Of a stretch of 10,050 nt of DNA, positions 7,091 to 10,050 are shown in pieces (within the stretch, counting starts at the first letter, position 1; every line of letters starts with the position of its first letter). The DNA comes from Pyramidobacter sp. (GTDB lineage: Bacteria; Synergistota; Synergistia; Synergistales; Dethiosulfovibrionaceae): assembly GCA_016286835.1 (NCBI GenBank), contig JAEEUD010000045.1:1-10050 (forward strand), in the 5' to 3' direction. Both the position numbers and the translations under genes were made by a program. Under the pieces are notes generated by a model. The model saw only the letters and a list, made by a program, of their open reading frames with translations. It made no database searches and was not told where the DNA came from.

Positions 7091-7879
7091 ATGAAAGGTC
7101 AGCGTACTGAACGACTTATCCGTATCACGTCTAAATTTTTATCCGCGCCGTCACGTCTCGTTTCGCTGACAGGGCTTGCCGAGGAATTTGGCGTCTCGAA
7201 AACGGTTATCAGCGACGATGTTTCAATGGTCAACGATGCGCTGTCCAGCGAGGGGTACGGCCACCTGAATGTCGATCGCGGCAGGACCGGCGGCGCTTTC
7301 TACGTACCTTCGCTTTCAGAGGAACGGCGCGCTGAGATCCTTTCCGAAATTGCGGAAGATCTTTCCGATCCCGGGCGTCTGTTGCCGGGGGGGCTGATCT
7401 ATTATGCGGATATCCTTTTCAATCCTGTCTACACCGATCTTCTTGGCCTGACGTTTGCCTCTGATTTTCAGCATCTGCATCCGACATTGATCATGACGTC
7501 GGAAGTGAAGGGCATTCCCCTCGGACTGGCAACAGCGCGCGCGTTCGGCGTGCCGCTGGCTGTGTGCCGATTCCGCAACCGCGCCAGCGACGGCCCCGCC
7601 GTTTGCGTCCATTATCCGACACAGAGCGGCGAAGTTCGTTCCATGTACATGGGCACGAAGAATCTGTGTTCGCAGGATAAGATTCTTCTCATCGACGATT
7701 TCATGCATGGCGGCAGCACAGCCGCTGGAATGGCTCAGGTCGTGCATGAGTTTCGTGCCGAGCTGCTGGGGATCGGTGTTTTTATCGCTATGGACGAACC
7801 TGAGGAAAAAGCCGTCGAGGATTATCACGCTTTGCTCAAACTTTCCGTGCAGGACGGCAAGCGCATCGCTGTCTGCTGA
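7091..7879 (+). CDS. purR: Purine operon repressor PurR (Bacillus type)
   Basis: Cytosolic DNA-binding repressor of purine synthesis and transport genes, released from DNA by PRPP. The protein has 262 aa, close to the family's 270-285. Residues 1-72 form a winged helix-turn-helix (RLVSLTGLAEEFGVSKTVISDDV is the HTH core, ending with RTGGAFYVP in the wing). The rest is a type I phosphoribosyltransferase-like domain: LPGGLIYYADIL at 98-109, SEVKGIPLGLATA at 137-149, and the PRPP loop LLIDDFMHGGSTA at 199-211 with Asp202-Asp203. In PurR this domain binds PRPP but lacks transferase activity. I chose ATG 7091 because AAAGGTGA (7075-7082) lies 8 nt upstream; a GTG at 7079 has no usable SD. It is probably co-transcribed with ispE. 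No clear terminator follows. The purine permease at the left edge is a natural candidate target. Confidence 0.93.
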   Translation: MKGQRTERLIRITSKFLSAPSRLVSLTGLAEEFGVSKTVISDDVSMVNDALSSEGYGHLNVDRGRTGGAFYVPSLSEERRAEILSEIAEDLSDPGRLLPGGLIYYADILFNPVYTDLLGLTFASDFQHLHPTLIMTSEVKGIPLGLATARAFGVPLAVCRFRNRASDGPAVCVHYPTQSGEVRSMYMGTKNLCSQDKILLIDDFMHGGSTAAGMAQVVHEFRAELLGIGVFIAMDEPEEKAVEDYHALLKLSVQDGKRIAVC

Positions 7880-7933
7880 ACGAGGTCGGATGACAGCAGA
7901 AGGGTTGACGCAGCTATTCCCGTTTTGTGCGGG

Positions 7934-7962
7934 TTGACGGACACAGCCGCGACCGCTATAAT
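7934..7962 (+). promoter_or_regulatory. Near-consensus sigma-70 promoter of the ferredoxin-tRNA unit
   Basis: TTGACG (7934-7939) and a perfect TATAAT (7957-7962) are exactly 17 nt apart, which is the strongest promoter in the window. The start would be near 7969, giving a leader of about 20 nt. The -35 sits in a 9-bp direct repeat GGGTTGACG that also occurs at 7902-7910, but the first copy has no matching -10. Confidence 0.9.
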
Positions 7963-7989
7963 AGGGCGTCTTTGAGAGGGGGCAGGAGC

Positions 7990-8175
7990 ATGGTTGTGAC
8001 CTTGGACGGTGAAAAGTGCATCGGTTGCGGAGTCTGCACGCAGATCGCGCCCGATATTTTTGCGCTTGATGATGAACGCGGCGTCGCCAAAGTCGTGCGC
8101 TCTGAAGGCGACGCAAACGTCGGGCAGGCCATCGAAAGTTGTCCCGTTTCCTGTATCGAGTACCGTGAGGAGTAA
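7990..8175 (+). CDS. Small single-cluster [4Fe-4S] ferredoxin
   Basis: Low-potential one-electron carrier in the cytosol of 61 aa, the usual size of mono-cluster ferredoxins of the Thermotoga/Desulfovibrio type. CIGCGVC gives Cys10, Cys13 and Cys16, and CP at 51-52 gives the fourth cluster ligand. Cys55 is an extra cysteine not needed for one cluster. The acidic stretch DIFALDDERG between them is typical. The start is uncertain by two codons: ATG 7990 has GAGAGGGGG at 7974-7982, while GTG 7996 would have AGGAG (7984-7988) at ideal spacing. It lies under a near-consensus promoter and only 22 bp before a tRNA gene, so the two are probably transcribed together. The redox partner cannot be told from the context. 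Confidence 0.92.
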   Translation: MVVTLDGEKCIGCGVCTQIAPDIFALDDERGVAKVVRSEGDANVGQAIESCPVSCIEYREE

Positions 8176-8197
8176 CCTGCCTTCCCATGACGAAGTC

Positions 8198-8272
8198 GGG
8201 CCCATAGCTCAAGGGTAGAGCTGCCGGCTCATAACCGGGAGGTTCCAGGTTCGAACCCTGGTGGGCCCACCA
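8198..8272 (+). tRNA. tRNA with CAT anticodon (Ile2, lysidine type, or elongator Met)
   Basis: A 75-nt cloverleaf with encoded CCA. The acceptor GGGCCCA pairs with TGGGCCC, the D arm is GCTC/GAGC, the anticodon loop is CTCATAA with CAT at 8230-8232, the T arm is CCAGG/CCTGG with TTCGAAC, and A73 precedes CCA. G1-C72 pairing and the lack of the three G-C pairs of initiator stems exclude tRNA(fMet). C4-G69 and C5-G68 match known TilS preferences, so I lean to tRNA(Ile2), whose C34 is changed to lysidine to read AUA; elongator Met stays possible. The anticodon stem has an odd G27-G43 mismatch and T26 instead of the usual purine. It has no promoter of its own within the 22 bp after the ferredoxin. 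Confidence 0.9.
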
Positions 8273-8286
8273 CCTTAAACAATATT

Positions 8287-8330
8287 GAACCGCCGTTTTT
8301 TGCCTAGGGGCTGAATACGGCGGTTCTTGT
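8287..8330 (+). terminator. Terminator of the ferredoxin-tRNA unit
   Basis: GAACCGCCGT (8287-8296) and ACGGCGGTTC (8317-8326) form a perfect 10-bp stem. The 20-nt loop contains a small GCC/GGC hairpin, and TTGT follows the stem. The long loop and short T-run make it weaker than the hpf terminator, but the position 14 bp after the tRNA fits. Confidence 0.75.
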
Positions 8331-8338
8331 GTTATACT
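8330..8338 (+). promoter_or_regulatory. Extended -10 promoter of the U32-family gene
   Basis: TGTTATACT contains the extended -10 pattern TG-N-TATACT (5 of 6 bases in the hexamer) and begins just after the tRNA terminator stem. The start would be near 8345 and the leader about 60 nt. No good -35 is seen, as expected for extended -10 promoters. Confidence 0.5.
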
Positions 8339-8404
8339 GAAGTCGCTTAAAACAGCAAATTTGTATGAGCAGCAAACTCATTGTAACGGAAGGAGACGGT
8401 CTGT

Positions 8405-10050
8405 TTGAACGCGCGCAAGAAACCTGAGTTGCTTGCCCCTGCGGGAAGCTGGGCTGCGCTGGAAGCGGCCGTCAACAGCGGTGCCGATGCTGTTTATCTG
8501 GGCGGGACGAATTTTGGCGCGCGTGCTTTTGCCGACAATTTTGACAGAGATTCGATCGAACGCGCCGTGCGTTTTGCCCATCTGCGTATGGTCAAAATCT
8601 ACGTGACCGTCAATACGCTCGTCGATGACAGCGAAATGAAAGACCTGGCCGGCTATCTTGTTTTTCTCAATAACGCCGGCGTTGATGGGATCATCGTCCA
8701 GGATATGGGCGTTATTCGTCTCGCGCGCCGGATTGTGCCGGAGCTGCCGCTTCATGCAAGTACACAGATGACAGTGACGAGTTCGGCAGGCGTACGCTTT
8801 GCTGCTGCAAACGGAATGTGCCGTGTCGTCCCCGCGAGAGAGCTTTCTCTTATTGAACTGAAGGACGCTGTCAAGCAGGGCGTCGAAATCGAATCGTTCA
8901 TACACGGCGCGCTCTGCGTTTGTTACTCGGGCCAATGCCTGATGAGCAGCCTCATCGGCGGCCGCAGCGGCAACCGCGGCAACTGTGCGCAGCCGTGCCG
9001 CATGGCCTATTCGCTTGTGGACGCAGCTGGCAACGATGTTCTGAGTGGGCGCGGCGTCGGGCCGTACTTGCTCAGTCCGAAAGATTTGAATACGCTCAAT
9101 GTGCTGCCGCAGCTGATCGATAGCGGAGTCTGCTCGTTTAAGATCGAAGGGCGGATGAAGCGCCCCGAATATGTCGCGACCGTGGTTGGAGCATACCGCC
9201 GTTCGATCGACAGCTTCTTTTGTGGCGCATACAGCGTCAATGACGACGATAAACGCGACGTGGAGCAGATCTTCAACCGGGGGGTCACCACGGCTTATCT
9301 GTGCGATCGTCCCGGTAAAAATATGATGAGTCCGCTTCGCCCAGATAACCGCGGCGTCAGGATCGGAACAGTCGTCAAGGTCGATTCGTTGCGGCACGAA
9401 GCGGACATTCAGCTTGAAGATACACTGCGCGTTAGCGACGGGGTGGAGTTTTCATCACATAAACGTGAAAGCGTTGGCACAACAGTGACGAGACTTTCCG
9501 TAAACGGAGCGGCAGCGGCATATGCCTCCAGCGGTTCTATTGCTTCCGTCGCAGTTCCAAGAGGCGTTCGTGTCGGCATGACGGCGTTCAAAACGCTCGA
9601 CGTGGAACTGATGGCAAGAGCGGCGCGTTTTTACGGAGAGTGTTCATTGCGACGCGTCCCTGTGGATATGACCGTAAAGGCGAGGTTGGGTGAACCTCTC
9701 GAACTGACTCTACGCGATCATGAAGGACGAATCGGCAGGGCCCAAACAGTATTGAACGCTGAAAAAGCGCTGAACCGCCCGCTTGATGAAACTGCGGTCC
9801 GACGTCAGGTCGAGCGTCTGGGAACGACGGCGTATTGTATGGGACGTCTTGAGGTAGAACTCGACGAAGGTATAATCGTTCCGGCCAGCGAGATCAACGA
9901 GGTCCGGCGCAAAGCGTGCAGGTCGCTTGACGAAGCACGGTTGGGTGCGTTCGTATCCGCAGGGCGCGCGCATGTCGATGAAGACGCTTCGTTGCGCATG
10001 GTCACTGTGTCTGAAAGAGTGCAAAACGATTCCTCTGCCCGTGCAAAGCC
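8405..10050 (+). CDS. U32-family protein (RlhA/TrhP-like RNA hydroxylation type), 3' end outside window
   Basis: The reading frame is open from TTG 8405 to the right edge (548 codons). I translated it directly. U32 proteins were named as collagenase-like peptidases, but the E. coli members RlhA and TrhP act in 23S rRNA and tRNA hydroxylation using prephenate-derived chemistry. Residues 8-16 (LLAPAGSWA) and GADAVYLGG (27-35) open the barrel. The U32 signature lies at 162-181 (E-x-F-x2-G-A-L-C-x4-G-x-C-x-M-S), followed by GGRSGNRGNCAQPCR. Cysteines 171, 173, 178, 194 and 198 are candidate iron-sulfur ligands. SPKDL (224-228) and FKIEGRMKRPEY (245-256) complete the conserved core. The later region resembles the long members with an added C-terminal domain. 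AGGAG (8391-8395) is 9 nt before TTG, and an in-frame stop at 8384 leaves no other start. Which RNA it acts on cannot be told. Confidence 0.93.
   Translation, partial: MNARKKPELLAPAGSWAALEAAVNSGADAVYLGGTNFGARAFADNFDRDSIERAVRFAHLRMVKIYVTVNTLVDDSEMKDLAGYLVFLNNAGVDGIIVQDMGVIRLARRIVPELPLHASTQMTVTSSAGVRFAAANGMCRVVPARELSLIELKDAVKQGVEIESFIHGALCVCYSGQCLMSSLIGGRSGNRGNCAQPCRMAYSLVDAAGNDVLSGRGVGPYLLSPKDLNTLNVLPQLIDSGVCSFKIEGRMKRPEYVATVVGAYRRSIDSFFCGAYSVNDDDKRDVEQIFNRGVTTAYLCDRPGKNMMSPLRPDNRGVRIGTVVKVDSLRHEADIQLEDTLRVSDGVEFSSHKRESVGTTVTRLSVNGAAAAYASSGSIASVAVPRGVRVGMTAFKTLDVELMARAARFYGECSLRRVPVDMTVKARLGEPLELTLRDHEGRIGRAQTVLNAEKALNRPLDETAVRRQVERLGTTAYCMGRLEVELDEGIIVPASEINEVRRKACRSLDEARLGAFVSAGRAHVDEDASLRMVTVSERVQNDSSARAK

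Noticed and set aside
7872..7900. Inverted repeat TCTGCTG/CAGCAGA at the end of purR, considered as a terminator
   Set aside because: The loop is 15 nt, the 5' arm lies in the last codons, and no T-tract follows, so it is not a convincing intrinsic terminator.
7902..7939. Direct repeat GGGTTGACG (7902-7910 and 7931-7939), considered as tandem promoters or an iteron
   Set aside because: Only the second copy has a -10 at proper spacing; two 9-bp copies are too little to infer more.
8198..8272. Initiator tRNA(fMet) identity
   Set aside because: The acceptor begins with a paired G1-C72 and the anticodon stem lacks the three consecutive initiator G-C pairs.
8378..9397. A 339-codon minus-strand open frame opposite the U32 gene
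   Set aside because: The plus-strand U32 reading frame is unmistakable; the antisense translation shows no recognisable domain.

Overview
The window is a compact, mostly housekeeping stretch of an anaerobe-type bacterial chromosome. It has short intergenic gaps, strong Shine-Dalgarno sites, sigma-70-like promoters and intrinsic terminators. Three features recall low-GC Gram-positive and related lineages: the ispE-purR pair (a Firmicutes-type gene order), a long-form hpf, and a PurR of the Bacillus type rather than the LacI-type PurR of enterics. The fairly GC-rich coding sequence, the selenocysteine genes, the small clostridial-type ferredoxin and the purine permease would fit an anaerobic member of Synergistota or a Firmicutes relative. 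This taxonomic guess is inference only.

Layout. Positions 1-630 (minus) hold the N-terminal part of an AzgA/PbuG-type purine permease that runs off the left edge. Positions 810-2009 (minus) hold a class I aspartate-type aminotransferase with its own terminator. A 197-bp AT-rich divergent region follows. Positions 2207-2728 (plus) hold long-form hpf, closed by a strong terminator. Positions 2852-7879 (plus) hold a tight run selA-selB-ispE-purR: selA and selB overlap by 4 bp, selB and ispE are 59 bp apart, and ispE and purR are 8 bp apart. Positions 7934-8326 form a small unit with a near-consensus promoter, a 61-aa [4Fe-4S] ferredoxin, a tRNA with anticodon CAT, and a terminator. From 8405 to the right edge is a U32-family protein, the type now associated with RNA hydroxylation, which is not closed in the window.

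How the genes relate. SelA converts Ser-tRNA(Sec) to Sec-tRNA(Sec), and SelB delivers it to the ribosome, so the organism very probably makes selenoproteins; the tRNA(Sec) gene and selD are not in this window. PurR senses PRPP and normally represses purine synthesis and transport genes; the purine permease about 6.5 kb away is a plausible target. IspE serves the MEP isoprenoid pathway. HPF, the CAT-anticodon tRNA and the U32 protein all concern ribosomes or translation.

I found no convincing undescribed system, CRISPR array, insertion sequence or phage element. The points most worth a second look are a divergent, internally shortened IspE, a tRNA with an unusual anticodon-stem mismatch and unresolved Met/Ile2 identity, a ferredoxin-tRNA co-transcript, palindromes in the aspC/hpf divergent region, and possible PurBox-like half-sites.
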